From contig JAJLRJ010000005.1 in the NCBI GenBank assembly GCA_024195265.1, forward strand, positions 14,699,036 through 14,763,035: 64,000 nucleotides of DNA, read 5' to 3'. Below the pieces are notes generated by a model, which searched no databases, was not told where the DNA came from, and was given only the letters and a program-made list of their open reading frames with translations. Within the stretch, counting starts at the first letter, position 1. Each line of letters begins with the position of its first letter. Below are positions 31,797-44,682 of the stretch, piece by piece. The translations under genes and the position numbers were made by a program. The stretch is from Dendrophyllia cribrosa. Its lineage: Eukaryota > Cnidaria > Anthozoa > Scleractinia > Dendrophylliidae.

Positions 31797-31893
31797 CATT
31801 CTCGACCCCAGGCCCTTCTTATTTCTTACTGCGCATGCTCGACGAAAACGAAGCATGCGCAGTAAGAAATAAGAAGGCCTGGGGTCGAGAATG
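31797..31893. repeat. 97-bp hairpin with 41-bp arms
   Basis: 'cattctcgaccccaggccc' on the left pairs with 'ggcctggggtcgagaatg' on the right, continuing to 'actgcgcatgc'/'gcatgcgcagt' around a 14-base loop. One arm carries a single extra base. The GCGCATGC core resembles an NRF1 half-site. Confidence 0.85.
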
Positions 31894-32400
31894 GGCAAGT
31901 GCTAGGAAGACCAGATTTTCGTTCGATTGGGCACTTTTTGAAAGATTCTTTCTTCTGCTTGAAGACATATTTTAAAAGACATCAAAAGTCATCAAAAGAC
32001 ATATTTTATCATAAAGGATGACGTCACAAATGGTAGAAGGACCTTGGTTCCGTCACGTCAGATTTCGGCCGGTGTAGGAGTGAATGGGTTAGTCTCATCT
32101 GACAAAGCCATAAAAATCGGAGCATAATTTTCGGCAATTTACCCACTTTTCGTTTTTTACGTTTATTGGGTTTGTGTATGTACAAAAATTGTTGTCTTTT
32201 TTTGTGATCACGAACCAAGAAAATCCTACAAATTTGCCATCTTTTATAACATTTTACCGCGTGGAACGAGCGCAATAAACGTTTAGCTACCGTAAAAACG
32301 TCATCAAAATAAACAGGCGCACGTTCGCACCTTTTTCGAGCCCTTGCCTCGCGCGCCAAAGAACTCTATGGAGCCACCTTAATAGAGGGATTAGAGAGAG

Positions 32401-32708
32401 TAAGCATCACGTTTGTTTTTCCCGCGAACGTCAAAAATCCAACTTTTACCGTTTGCCCTTTCCACGTGAAAGTGAGTAGTTTCGCGTTTGTCATGAACAT
32501 GTGAATTATTGTTTTTTTTTTTTTTCCAATGGCTTCATTTAACGAATCGAGAAAAAGGAAAGATAATCAACTGATGATCAAGGGCAAACGTTAGCTTGCA
32601 GTGGATTATCTTCAGTTTCTTTTCGTCGAATCGTTAAATAAATCCACGTAGAAACGGCAAATGGCAAAAGTTGGATTTTTGCCGTTCGCGGGAAACAAAC
32701 AACGCTTA
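32401..32708. mobile_element. 308-bp MITE-like inverted repeat
   Basis: The left end 'taagcatcacgtttgttttt' with 'cccgcgaacg' following, and the right end 'cgttcgcgggaaacaaac' followed by 'aacgctta', are imperfect inverted repeats. 'aaaatccaacttttaccg' and 'ggcaaaagttggatttt' extend the pairing. No coding region. Confidence 0.75.
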
Positions 32709-33203
32709 TACGACAGACTTTGACAATACATGAAGCGGGACTCTCACGATGCCGAAAAAGAAAGCAGTCTCACATACTTGGGTTTGAGGGTATAATTTTC
32801 TTACTCGTTTCTATCTGGACACTTAGAAAGAATATTTTTTACTATACTCCACGAAGAATAGCCACTTTTTTCATGACAATTTTTCGATTTTAATTTAAAC
32901 AGAATCAAACCTGATTGACCCTCTAAAGAAACGCGGAAATTCTGGACACAAAAGCACCGAAGTTTTAGAACCGCGGAGTATATGCTTGCACTGGAGTTCT
33001 TTTGAGTAAAGAAGTAAAGAAAGCATCTTGGGGTTGTGTCTTAATTACCAATAACAAGTCGCAGAATATATTTAGAAACGCTCATTACTACATGATGGTA
33101 CGCCTCAGAAGCTCTTGTTTGAATGGTTACACTTGGTTTCATTCACAAACGTTAGAATTGAGAAACGTATTACCGGTACTTACAGAGAGGTGTCTATGGA
33201 GTA

Positions 33204-33436
33204 TAGCGGTTTTCAGTTATCACTAGCCAATCACAACAAAGGCAGACAATGCGATGAACCAATCAGAACTCGACCCACATTTATGTAACCGGCGCCAAGC
33301 GCGGGAAAACGCGTGCAAGCAAGTTACAATTGGTTTTGGATTTGGTTCTGATTGGTTGAGAAAGTGGCGCGCGGTTTTATTAATGTAAACTAAAGCAATC
33401 GCGAAATTACTTTTAACACTCAATTGAAAGCCGCTA
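33204..33436 (-). mobile_element. CCAAT-rich MITE family copy (intergenic)
   Basis: Starts 'tagcggttttcag' and ends 'ttgaaagccgcta'. The interior matches the copy at 30640 ('gccaatcacaacaaaggc', 'ggcgccaagcgcgggaaa'). The region 32709-33203 shows nothing recognisable. Confidence 0.8.
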
Positions 33437-33839
33437 CAAAAAGACTGGAGTAAAAAAGTGATAGGCTGAAATCGAAAAACATACTTTGTGAATGGTGCAG
33501 TTAAATATAAAAGAATGGGCGAAGGTGGGGATCTTAAATTAATTCGGAGAGTAAGAGGTGGGTATGTGAGACTTGTTTACCCCTGGGGGGCGGACCTTAT
33601 TATTATAAAGCATTCTAGGGCCTATTTTCCAGCCCACTCCCCCTTAATAATTTACAGCCTCTGAGAAATGACACATTTAATTCCTTGAATAGAGATGCAG
33701 GAAGGCGTTCTAGTTTAATAAAATAAATTATTTTATTATATTGTGAATAGAGTGGAAATAAAAACTGCTATGAATACTGAACTATCGTAAATGTCGTTTT
33801 TGCCAATGATAGCCCGTTCAAAAATAAGCTAAAGGGATT

Positions 33840-34440
33840 AGTTTCTAAGTAACTACTGCGTCGGTGGGGAGAGTTAAACACGGGGATGCTTCGCCCGAAA
33901 AGGGGACCTTTTTGAGGCTGGAGGTATATGAAAGGGTCGGGATTTCACGAGTTGAAGTATATGAAAGGGTAGGGATTTCACGAAGAATAGAAAAGGGTAG
34001 CGAAAACACGAGTTGAAGCATAAAAATGGTAGGGAAAACTGACATTTAAGTATTATAAAAAGGGTCTTTCAAAATATATCAAACAGACGCACGTAAAAGG
34101 CTATATGAAGGGGGTACCATTTTCAATGAAAGGTATATGAAACGGGGGTACCTTTTCTGTCAAAAGCGGGGTGTTGCGGAAGCCATTGTTGGTTAGCTTT
34201 GGTGTGGGTATTGTTCAGTGTCTTTCGAATCTTTTGTTTTACGTCATTTGTTGATCACACCATCTGCAACACCAATAAACTATCCAAAAACGGTATATGA
34301 AAGGGGAAGGGTTTGGACCTCGGAGCGGAGCATCCCCGTACAAAACTTTGTTGAGACCCTAACAAAAAGAAATTCAATCCTCGGTTAACTTTTAATCCTG
34401 GGTTAGCGTCAACCGGCTTTCGGACAACTGGGCCCTGATC
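33840..34440 (+). repeat. Degenerate 'tatatgaaagggt' repeats and GGGCCC-MITE fragment
   Basis: 'gtatatgaaagggt(c/a)ggga' recurs several times at 33920-34150 and again at 34290. The ends 'acacggggatgcttcgcccg' near 33878 and 'cggagcggagcatccccgt' near 34320 look inverted, suggesting one element of about 450 bp. At 34376-34437 'cctgggttagcg' followed by 'ggacaactgggccc' is a fragment of the MITE at 50472-50716. Confidence 0.5.
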
Positions 34441-34541
34441 GCCAAATCGCCAACTAGAAAAATACAGCCACACATGGTGCTTGAAATATCGCATAATTCC
34501 ACTTTATGCGGCATTATAAAAAGTATAAGTCAAGTGTATTA

Positions 34542-34754
34542 TACTGCGGATTCAGGTTGAGCGTTTAACGGTCTTAGTTGTCGCGTTCGTTGTCACGGTT
34601 GGTTAGAATGCGTTGCGAAGCAAAATGACAGCCGTTGCTAGGCGGGAATGACGACGTTCTGTCATTCCCGCCTAGCAACGGCTGTCATTTTGCTTCGCAA
34701 CGCATTCTAACCAACCGTAACAAACCGTTAAACGCTCAACCTGAATCCGCAGTA
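34542..34754. mobile_element. 213-bp foldback element
   Basis: 'tactgcggattcaggttgag' and its reverse complement bound the element. A 60-bp perfect inner inverted repeat ('attctaaccaaccg' outward, 'cattcccgcctagcaacggc' inward) meets at 'gacgacgttctg'. The left arm carries about 15 extra bases near 34580-34605. Confidence 0.85.
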
Positions 34755-35698
34755 AAAGTATGCGGCAGCATGAAAGCTTCCTTTTGCCGCCCTCATGGGA
34801 TTTGACGCCGACATCATATATGCGCAACTGAGTTCCACTGCAAAACAGTACAAAATCGTTATTAAAATTGCTGTTAAATCGCAGCGACCAAACATCGCCC
34901 ATAGAGTAGACTCAGTGAGCACCGGTGACTAAAAGAGTGTTTTAAAACAAATCCCATAATGGTCCTTTATCCCTGGCGTGGAGACGTTTCCTAATTCGGC
35001 TTTCCGGTGTCAACATCAGTTCGACGGAAAAAAAAATTGTAGACGAAACAGAATCACTTGACAACTGGATAGATCAAAGTATTAAACTATCCATTTGCCG
35101 TAAACCATAAGTGTGAAAGGTGAAACGATTTTGTTTTAATAATCAGGGACACACAATAGCGTTCGTTTTCTGCCGGATGCCGCCAATGTGTGATAGAAAC
35201 TTGATCAGTTATAAACTTTATTGTTCCAAACTTCCGAAAAAAATGCTCTTTCTATCGCCGAACTAAAAGGGGTTGGAGTTTTCTAATTAATTCCAATTGA
35301 GCGGTGTTTTTTTTTATGGGAACATTAGCTGTGCAACTGATGGTATTGTCATCGAGTGGCGAAGCCGCGCACGGCAAACGAGCGGCAAAGCTGCGAAAGA
35401 AATGGATGGAGAGGAAATAAGCTGATTCCTCTCGCCGCGATCCTATTTTGCGCACCAGATACCCGGGCCAGATACGCAAAGGTATTTTATGGCACATATC
35501 GGCTGGCTATTCTGGCTGTTCTATTCGGAAAACGAAACTCCCCAAGTCCATTTTTCGGATAACTCCCTATTTTTACTGCCGTGTTCCAAAACATACTTTT
35601 CTTTCAAGAATGCGAAAAAAAAGAATGCGCAAACTTTGCATTCCCGTGCTCGCATAAATTCAGTGCGCAAAAACTCGCGACAAAAGACACTCTAGTCT
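34755..35698. other. Intergenic stretch without recognised content
   Basis: No exon or repeat boundary could be supported. A motif 'gagcggcaaagctgcgaaa' near 35379 recalls sequence at 40100, so an old repeat may lie here. Confidence 0.4.
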
Positions 35699-35881
35699 GG
35701 GTGTGTTCCTTTGGGATGATCTGGATCCGGATCACTGATCCAAGATCACTCGGATCATGAAGCATCAAAGGAACCGATGACACCACTCTGGACAAGGATT
35801 CATCGGTTCCTTTGATGCAGCATGATCCGAGTGATCATGGATCAGTGATCCGGATCCAGATCATCCCAAAGGGACGCACCC
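35699..35881. mobile_element. 183-bp MITE with GGATCC-rich arms
   Basis: The left end 'gggtgtgttcctttgggatg' and right end 'catcccaaagggacgcaccc' are inverted. Both arms continue with 'atctggatccggatcactga'-type sequence to a second inner hairpin ('catcaaaggaaccgatga'/'tcatcggttcctttgatg'). No clean target duplication; 'tcta' is shared on both flanks. Confidence 0.82.
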
Positions 35882-36179
35882 TCTATAAACATTCCATTGT
35901 TTTCATTGTTTGCGTTAAGTGAGACAAACAGTGCGAAATTTGATCAAAGATGAAATATTAGGAATGAATGTTGTATGTTTATCTGCAATCTAAAATATCA
36001 AATGGTTTTTCGGTCAGAGCAGGCCTGCGAATACAGCCGCCTCTCATCGCTCCCGGCTGCTAGGTTGGGGAAAATTATTACTTTTTTCTTGAAAAAGTAA
36101 AAAAAGAGAGAACCTTTGAAATGTTTCGTTAAAAACGGTTTATGCCAATCAGAGCGAACGTTTTTATCTCGTGCGAAGC

Positions 36180-36363
36180 CAACATACAGTTCACCAATCA
36201 GAGCTCGCGTAATATGTAATGTTTTATCGCTGGTGACGTCATGGAATATGGCGCGAAAAACTGTGCACATGGTCAATCGAGCTGTCAAACTTGACGAAGT
36301 TCTAATTTAGTGCTGTACGGTGTGCGTGTGGTTGTCGAGATCGAGGGGGTTTGAGAGTGCAAA
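36180..36363 (+). promoter_or_regulatory. Candidate promoter of the small zinc-finger-like gene
   Basis: A full palindromic CRE, TGACGTCA, lies at 36234-36241, about 120 bp before the start codon. It is followed by 'aatatggcgcgaaaaac', which overlaps YY1-like and E2F-like patterns, and preceded by a 'ccaatcag' CCAAT box at 36194. There is no TATA box. The placement fits a housekeeping promoter. Confidence 0.55.
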
Positions 36364-38482
36364 ATGAACAAACAGTTAATGTACTATTTTCAGGGAGATA
36401 CTGGTAAGTAACAAAACAAGGCATTCAATTCACTTTTGTTGCAAATTTTAAGCTTCTCTGATGGATTTGGGCGCAATTTTTTGGTCAGATTGAAGGGAAG
36501 ATAACCGAGCAATTATTCGACATGAATTCACGTGTTGTTTTCGCTCGCAGGTACATCAAGAAATCAGAACAACGAATCATGGAACAACAACGACACTAGC
36601 AATAACGATAACAACAACGAAAGTGGAAAAGTAGGTGCTATGTTTTACATACATGTAATTCTAAGAACTTTGCCGGTTTTACTTTGAGTGCGGTAAATTT
36701 GAATGCGCATTCGGCCTTTCTTTAATGTCATTGCGTTGAGTCAGCTTTCCTTTTCAGAAGACCGACAATGGCTGTATAACAATGTGCAGTAAAGAAAACG
36801 CGTTTCAGTGCTTGTTAAAATCTAATAACTCGTGTTAACCGGTTGTATTCAGCAAGGCAAGACCAAATCATATACGTGATACATGACCTCTAGCAAGAAT
36901 CATGGTCGACCAATGATACCTTGTGTTATTAATACTAAGTTGGAGCGAATTACTACGTAAAGTGTCACCTATATACATTTAACTTTTTTAAAACATAGTT
37001 CAATATGTTTTTCTTTTGACGCAATTTCCTTTTCTGAGAAGTAGATATTCTTTGGACTGAAGTGTCGCTTTGTAGCTTTGCTAGAATATACACACGAGAG
37101 AACGTCACAGATCAGATAAAGTTTTTCGATGACAAGGGATTTCCAGACTTTTTTGCGCCTGAGATTTTTTAAATTCACTTCCTTTATTTGTCACATTTTA
37201 TTTGCTGAGTGTTTTTAGTTGACTTTTTTTCTTGGCTTGTACGTGTACCAGAAAATCTTTGCTAATGCTTCAGGTTGTGGCATGTGAAACAAAAACGGGG
37301 ATGTCTCCGGATGTCCAAAGTGACCATAGGGATGCCAAATATTTTCTTTTCCGGACTAGAGCTTTTGTGTTTGACCACTGCTTGTTGGTAACTTGTGCAC
37401 AGATGTCTCTTGTTTCCTTTACTTCAGGCGGAAAGGGGACGTCTGAATAATGACGTTGCAGTTGCATATCGTGTTCCAGTATCCAGCTGCCTCTTTAGGA
37501 TCCGGGGACAGTGCTCTTATTACATGCTCCACAGTAGGCACTGTTGGACACAACTCTGATTTGCTATCATTCCAAATACTCGAAATAATTTATGCAGCAT
37601 AAATTCATGCAGGGTTCAAAATGTTGACTGAATGTGTGATTGCGTCTGTGTTTTTGCCTATTGAGAAGCATAAGGATGCAGGAATCTTGTTCAAGACTGC
37701 GGTGAATTAAACATGTATAATTATTATGATAGATTTTTTAAATTGGCCTCATCAAACCTTCATGGTGTTTTGATAAGAAAATTGCAAAACAAAATTGATA
37801 TCGGTTTTTCTTCCCTGCATTTTAGCATCTAAAATTGTGAAATTTCACTTCCAGTGGGGTACAATACTGTGCAAGAAGGGATAATGGGGAAAGTCAGGCT
37901 GTGGCATACATATAGGATTGCCAGAAGAATCATGGTTCTCATGTGTGTTGTCTATGGTTGTAACATGCATACCAAAACAAACTCGGTAACCGAGAAACCG
38001 CAAATCTGGCGATCCTGTATTGATGTAACAGCCCGACTTTTCCCAGTCTCCATTCTTGCGCAGTATTGTTCCCCACCTTAAGTGAAATTCACTTGTTTAG
38101 ATGGCTAAAAGGTGAGGAAGAAAAATTGATATCGAAAATAATTTTGCAATTTTCTTATCCAAACACAAAGCTATGAAGACCTTTCAGTACACTCTAGAGT
38201 GCTGTATATGTGTAAACTGTTCATTGGAATGCTACGGAAGATAACATTCAGCCTCGCCTTAAAATGACACGCTTTTAAAAATAGTATTTACATGTATTTA
38301 TATTTTTTTGTTTGCAGCAGGTAGCACTAGTCTGCAATTGTAACCGTTCTCCGGAGACTATCATGTGCAAAAGGTGCGGACATTCTTTTATTGGAAGAAG
38401 ACGAAAATCCTGTGAAATACATAAGAACACCTTTTACTTGATGGACTATGCCCACTGTGTGTGGTGCAAAAGGCAACTATAG
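36364..38482 (+). CDS. Small Cys-rich zinc-binding-type protein (94 aa, 3 exons)
   Basis: Exons 36364-36403, 36551-36630 and 38318-38482 join in phase with GT/AG sites to encode 94 residues. The N-terminal half is low-complexity and Asn-rich (about 15-40). The C-terminal half has C46-x-C48, C57-x2-C60, C72, H75 and C87-x2-C90, enough ligands for two zinc ions. The motif CNCNRSPETIMCKRCGHSF resembles an uncharacterised small invertebrate family that I recall under the Drosophila name CG13380; this is a tentative match. The acceptor of exon 3 is a tandem gcagcag, so use of either AG would include or drop one Gln. An AATAAA lies at 38942-38947. The function is unknown. Intron 2 (36631-38317) has no recognised element. 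Confidence 0.75.
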
Positions 38483-38689
38483 GATGGCAAGCAGATGAAA
38501 ATGTTTGGAAATAACATTTGAATGATGGAAGACAGCACTGTCAACTGCAATCATGTTGCATCCAGTACATTGTTTGCTTCACTTGTCTGAGTTAAATTAA
38601 GTAGGTGAAACATACTCAAAACCACTGAACAGTGGAACCCTGCTATTGTCACCAAAAGCTTAACCCTTTCATTCCCAGAGTCAATTATG

Positions 38690-38800
38690 GAGACATGTAG
38701 TGCAGTTCTAACTTTTGAGTCTGTCAACGAAATCCTATGGTGTGACCATTCAAATGAAACTTCTTCAGCAGCACTTTTGCATGGTACCATTTGTTTTTCA
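38690..38800 (-). repeat. Single copy of the 106-bp family
   Basis: 'cagttctaacttttgagtct' then 'ctatggtgtgaccattcaaa' and 'cagcagcactttt' match the array unit at 3300-4560. A nearly identical variant lies at 49015-49110; both share the 'gcatggtaccatttg' extension, which the array units lack. Confidence 0.7.
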
Positions 38801-39058
38801 ATATTTTACAAAATGAAATTTTGGATGTTTCTTGAATTTATGTTTGGCACTCTTGGGAGTTAAGGGTTTCAAGGGGTTAGTTTTGAATGACCCAGGGCTA
38901 ATACTTAAAATGTCAGGTTTTCCCCTTTTTCAGTGGCCAGTAATAAAAATTTACTCACCCTACATGTAGTTGATACCAAATTTCAGTGGTGTACTGTGTT
39001 TGTCAGAAATGAGATTGGGCTGGATATTCACTGGTTTGGTGTAACTAAAACAATTATT

Positions 39059-39901
39059 ATTCACCTCTGCATTGGTGAAGAGTGGTAAGATACTATAGTT
39101 GTTCAGTAATAAGACACCCTTAACTAAGCAACTGAATCATGTTAAGTTTACAAATCGAAATTGTCGGTAAAACACTTGGTTATAAGACAGACCATAAACT
39201 AAAGGAAAAAATATTTCTCATGTTTACCTCCAACACCACAATGTTTTTAAATTCTTTAATTAATTTAACATTCACAACTGCACTTTCAAAGTGGACTTAG
39301 AGTAAATGTAGCAACTTTGGTCTTGAATACCATGTCTCTCATTCAAAAGATATTGAGCTTACCTTGGTTTTTTTTATGCTACCTGCAAGTGGCATGGTAC
39401 AACTTTTTCTGATAAATGCCGTTTAAGTGTGAAGAAGTCTTAATTTATGGAGAAAATGTTTCAAAAACCATGTGTAGTATCATTTTGTATTCAAAACAAA
39501 TCACACTTTCAATCAAATTTTTTTCCACGCAAGATAAGTTTGGTGACCGTACAAATTTCTTGAGCATATCCTATTTAGCCTGGTTACTAAGGTCAACAAA
39601 GTTGGTGGCTTGTTTACAGGCTTGTTTCTTTGGCTTGTTTCTTTTGTTTTTGGTATTCCTTGCAGAAAGCTTCCAAATGTACAATAAAAATAGCGGGTGC
39701 TGTAAGGTTGTTAGACAACAATCAATGAAAACACTCGGCTATATGATGCACCCCAAGTTTAGAAGAGATTTAGAGCAAAGAAGCAGATTGTCTTAAAAAA
39801 AAATGCTGTGTCTTATACCCGAATCACTATGGTAAAATGTATTTCTGTTGTTGCTTCATGGCTTGGCAAATATCCACCACTCTTCACCTCCACTCGGTGA
39901 A
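39059..39901. repeat. Possible 0.84-kb inverted-repeat element
   Basis: 'ttcacctctgcattggtgaa' with 'gagtgg' following on the left, and 'ccactcttcacctccactcg' with 'gtgaa' following on the right, look like inverted ends. The interior includes a 126-codon open frame at 39416-39796 with no recognised domain and no splice context. I treat it as non-coding. Confidence 0.45.
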
Positions 39902-40042
39902 AGATTGCTAAAATATAATATTAATTTGGTCGTATGAATGAGCCAAAAGAAAGGCTGTTAAAACATTAAGTTAGAAAAACAGGGTGGTCGTAGACATCGG
40001 GCAGGTTTCCGCTGATGCAAAATTTTGTCACAAGTATCTTTT

Positions 40043-40316
40043 AGCCTGCGTAGCTGGCGTTTTTTTGTTGGCGCGCGCGATAATTCGCGAGTTCGAGTTT
40101 CGAGCGGCGAAGCCGTGAGAAACCGCCTACTCGGTTTCGTGGGCTTTTTGAGTAGCCGCCTCCTTTTGACATCTTTTGGTGGATACAATTACCCAACCAA
40201 TCACAGGGCGCATCGTAATACGAAACTTCATGTAAATAGGCCATTTCCGAGTTACGTTACGCCTCGTTGTCAAAGCGAGGCTAGGTGCACAACCTTTCAT
40301 ATGAAAATGAGGTTTC

Positions 40317-40347
<31 letters not shown>

Positions 40348-41455
40348 TGAAAGGTTTCGCACCTAGCCTCGCTTTGATAGAGAGGCTAAAGGCAACTCAG
40401 AAATGGCCTAAACGATCGCGTGAAAAATCGTGGCTTACGCTGGCAGGCAATAAACAAAAACTACATATAAAGTTCCTTTGATGGCGAACGGCGATACCCC
40501 GAAAAAAAACTCTCAAGGGAGCGAGAATCCGAAAAGCGCGATAATAATGATAATGATAACTGTAGATTGTGCTGTTTCCCTTTGAAAATTAAATAGTGTG
40601 AATTTCAGAAACGCTGTGGCTAAATGCCCCGGCAGTCAGAAATTTTCACAAAATTTTCACTGAAAGGCTCTTTCAAACCTTTTGAGAGTATTCGATGTTC
40701 GTTTAGAAATGTCAAGCGATTCCCAAAATTATTTTGATTTTCCAGTTGACAAAATATCCAAGCTTGGGCATACTATATAAGATCGCTATAATCTCGACAC
40801 TTAGAATATTTCTGCCGAGACTCACAGTCCGAAATTTTCACAGAATATCGACTGAACGTCTCACTCAAACCTCTTAAGAGTATTCAAAGTTCGTTTAGAA
40901 ATGACAAGCAATTCCCAAAATTATTTTGCTTTTCCAGTTGACGAAATATCCAAGCTTGGGCATACTATAAGATCGCTATGTTCCCGGCACTTAGAAAATT
41001 TCTGCAGACTGCCGGGCACGGTCGGTGACAAATTTTCATAGAATAATTCGTCAACTAGAAAAGCAAAATAATTTTTGGAAGCGCTTGACATTTCTAAACG
41101 AACATCGAATACTCTCAAGAGGTTTGAAAGAGCGAGGTTGTCCCAAAATTCCAGAATTTTATTCCGGGAAATTTATGTTCCATTCGCTTCCCAACCCTGA
41201 ATTTCCGGAATTTTTGGTTGATTGGAAAGCGCCCCTAGTCTCCCTTGGGAGATCGCATAACCATTTGATTGACGTGTTTACGTTTTAGAACCAATCAGAA
41301 TGGCCCGTACGCCGGCGTACGGACTACTCAAAAAGCCCACGAAACCGGGCAGGCGGTATCTCACGGCTTCGAAACTCGAAACTCGCGGCTTCACCGCTCG
41401 CGCATTATCGCGCGTGCCAACAAAAAACCGCCGGCTATGCAGGTTAGTATCTTTT
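40043..41455. repeat. Cluster of nested inverted repeats
   Basis: The outer arms, 'agcctgcgtagctggcgttt' at 40043 and 'gccggctatgcaggtt' ending about 41442, with 'gcgcgataat'/'attatcgcgc' inside, face each other. Inside are a MITE-like hairpin at 40239-40408 ('ggccatttccgag' with 'ctcagaaatggcc') and a repeat at about 40690-41120. In the latter, 'gttcgtttagaaatg' with 'ccaagcttgggcatacta' occurs twice in tandem and a third time inverted. Confidence 0.65.
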
Positions 41456-41718
41456 GACGTGGCTTGTTTGTGATAAATGTGTATTGATAAATCAAAACTA
41501 GCAGTACTTACTCAACTTAATGGACAAAATGTCAAACATTTGGATTATAGTGATAGTAAAAGAATGCCCTTTGGTATTACAATTTTCATTTATAATTATT
41601 TAGAACAGTTTCTAATTGACTGTGCAGCAAAATAATCAGAAACTGAGTTTTCTTTTAGTTAGTACATATTGTACATCAAGTCTTTAGCCAATCTTTAATC
41701 ACAGAAAATGCAAAATTA

Positions 41719-42193
41719 ATGCCATGTTCACACTGGGGCGAAACTTGTTTAGTTTGATCACGAATGAAACATGTTTCAATTTAAAAACTGTTCACATCAG
41801 ATGGTGCAATGCGCGAATCACGATCGAAACATTATTTACTCTGAGCATGATTAAAAATATCCTACTTGTACAAGGTAATTTTGATCCAAGCCAGATGAAA
41901 CATGTTATTGAAATGTTGTCTCCTTGTTAAACACTGCGTCACCCTTCATTCCTGAAGAGCCTGATAAGATGAAACCACAAAATGAGACAACAGCATGTTG
42001 GAGCTCTATTTGTTCATGCATGTGTAATTATAAACATTTTGTGCAAGCTAATGCCTGCTTGGTAAAGCAGTATAAATTATAGAACCAGGTGTGAAACATA
42101 TTTTAAAATTATTGTGAACAATGAAATTGCAAACATCTCTATGGGAAACATGTTTACTCTAAACCTGTTTTAGTGCGGATGTGAACACAGCAT
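41719..42193. mobile_element. Possible 475-bp MITE
   Basis: The left end 'atgccatgttcacactgggg' and right end 'gcggatgtgaacacagcat' are imperfect inverted repeats. The interior has repeated 'gaaacatgtt' motifs in both orientations. No coding sequence. Confidence 0.5.
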
Positions 42194-44682
42194 AAGACAA
42201 CCATATTTAAGTGGAACAAAGTAATGCAAGTGCATGCTACTTGTGCACTGATGAACTTTAGGGAAGTTGACAGTTGCCATTGAGGCACTACTCAATTGTT
42301 TGGCTTTTCAGCATTTATGCTGATAGCACAATGTTTGCTTTTTTCCAATACCATTTTGGCAACACTAATTTTGTTGCAGTAGTCTTAATGTTAATTTTAG
42401 TATAATATGTTATAAATGAAGATACGGTTAAGCCTTAATTAGGTTGCATGTTGCATGGCCTTTGGGGAATGTACACCTGGATGTTACTTCATTTGTTTGT
42501 GTTTTGTTTTTGTTTAAAACCACACTTGATAAATGGACTTGGCTGTAACATAAATTGTGTGCAAGAGTAAAATAATAAGTAATAGAGTAGTGTATGTAAG
42601 TACAAATATATACAGAAATTTTTAACAAAATACAAGTATTTTGGCTGTGTAACTTAGTTGGTGATTACACATTCCTTTTTGAATGAGAAGTGTTGTTTTG
42701 TCACCTTATTGTAAGTTTTGATTTGCACGATAGTTGTTTTAAAATGTAAATGTAACATGAATTAAATGATTTTGTTTTTAACCTGTACTGTGTCATGAAT
42801 ACTGCAATTTTTTACCTTTTCATGAGCAAATTAAGCTCATTTTGCATTTTTTTAGCAATGATGCAAAAGTTTTGCATGAAAAGTTGAACTGTGCTCAACT
42901 TTTCACTTTCGTGCAAGCTGTTCATACATCAACTCTAATTTTATTTATGCACGAAAAAAAGCACATAAAAACTTGACAGTAAAAATCCAACTTGAGCAAG
43001 GATTTCTGTATAGGGTGTAAACCAGGTTTTGTTTAGTAATACACCCTTATAGATGAACAACCAATAACATTGCAGTACAAAAGCAATTAAGTTTGGTGAT
43101 CTTAATTCTGATAAAAGCTAAGGCGCTGGGACATCAGATTTTTTACAAGTCAATATCGACTTAGCAGGGGATTGTGCTTTTGAAGCTGAGTTCTTGTGTT
43201 ATTCATGAAGACCAATAACTGAAAACAATGACCAAATCCCTTTTTCAGGACTTCTCATAATTTTGAAAACCTCAGCAGAAAGTTTTCTCAACATGCATTC
43301 ATTTTAACTTTAATGACAATTTCCTTGCAAAATCTCCTAAAGTACTACTTACAAGAGTTGAAAGATACAAATGCATGCTTTTACAGTGAACAAACTTTAA
43401 CACTGACAAGTAAAAACCAATGGATTCCTGGCTCCTGCACATGATATGAACATGATGATGTGCATTAAATCTCTTTCTTTACCTAGAATGCTCTTATCAA
43501 TTGGTATACAAAGTGCAGACTTTTTAATAGTACTTAAAGAAAGAGTCCAATTCAGGGCTTAACTGGCAAATTACGAGCACAAGTACCCCTGAATTGCATG
43601 ATGCGAAGTCCAATTACTGAAATTAATCACTAAAAACTCTTCACAGACTTTATTCTTCTAAAAACGTCGGGGATATTTTCTATCAGTTTTAAACTGTCCA
43701 GTAAAAACAGCAAAAAAAAGGAACCCTTCTTAGTGCACCTGATTGGAGCGTAAACAATGCAGGTGTCCAATTACAGCACTTTGACTACAAAACATGATTG
43801 CACATGTAAATAGACACCCACATGTTTATGTGACAAAATAATATACCATAAACAGGGCAGAATATTATTGATAATTTTGAAACTGGTGCAATCAACAGAT
43901 GTAAAAGATTGAAGATGTGATGTACAAAGCAGCATTGTCATGTTGCAAAACCGGGATGGATTAAGTATCTATATATATGACACAACAAACAAGTACGTTA
44001 CTGTGTTGCATGTGGTCTCGAAGGTCCAATCACATTGGTTAATACTTAAAACGAATGTACACTTACGCAGTATGATAATAATATGCCTCTTTCTCTATAG
44101 TAATCATGAAGTTAAATCTAAAAAACAATATTTTAAAAATGCAACTGATTCGTGGTTATAACTCAAATCTGCAAGCATCCGTGTTCCTGTTGTCAGAGTT
44201 CTCGTGTGTGGGTGTTTATCTTTAAAATGTCAGTCATCTATACACTAATGATATTTTCAATACCCTGGGCAAACTTGAATTGTTGGAGTTCTTACTGAAA
44301 GTTTTTTTTGTAGTACATCTTTAAATTAATGACCCTTCTTACATGCCCCTTCAAAACTAAACAGTATTTATTTGAACCAAGTAGTAGCAGCTAGTTAGGC
44401 CTATCGCCTATTAACTCATGCAGAACTGAATTTTGTGGAATAACAATTATTGTAAACAGTTATTTTTTTTGTTTTTAGTGTATTGGTGATTGACATTAAA
44501 GGAAAACTAAAAAGCTCATCATATGTTAGTTCGTAACTAAACACTGTCAATCTTTAAAAAAATGGAATTTTTTAGGAACAGGAATGCTAGCAAAATGCAA
44601 AATAAAAATCTTGTTAAGATTAAAGGATGGATGCCTGGTTAAAATAACAATATTATACATATACAAGGTACAAGTGACGATA
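42194..44682. other. AT-rich region, includes CNOT7 3' flank
   Basis: No exon or well-bounded repeat is visible. On the minus strand the CNOT7 3' UTR starts at 44682, and TTTATT on the plus strand at 44367-44372 provides a candidate poly(A) signal. A short palindromic cluster of 'gcatgaaaagttgaa'/'ttcaacttttcatgc'-type motifs lies near 42860-42920. Confidence 0.45.

Noticed and set aside
39416..39796. 126-codon plus-strand frame
   Set aside because: It lies within a probable inverted-repeat element, has no recognisable domain and no homologue I can name.
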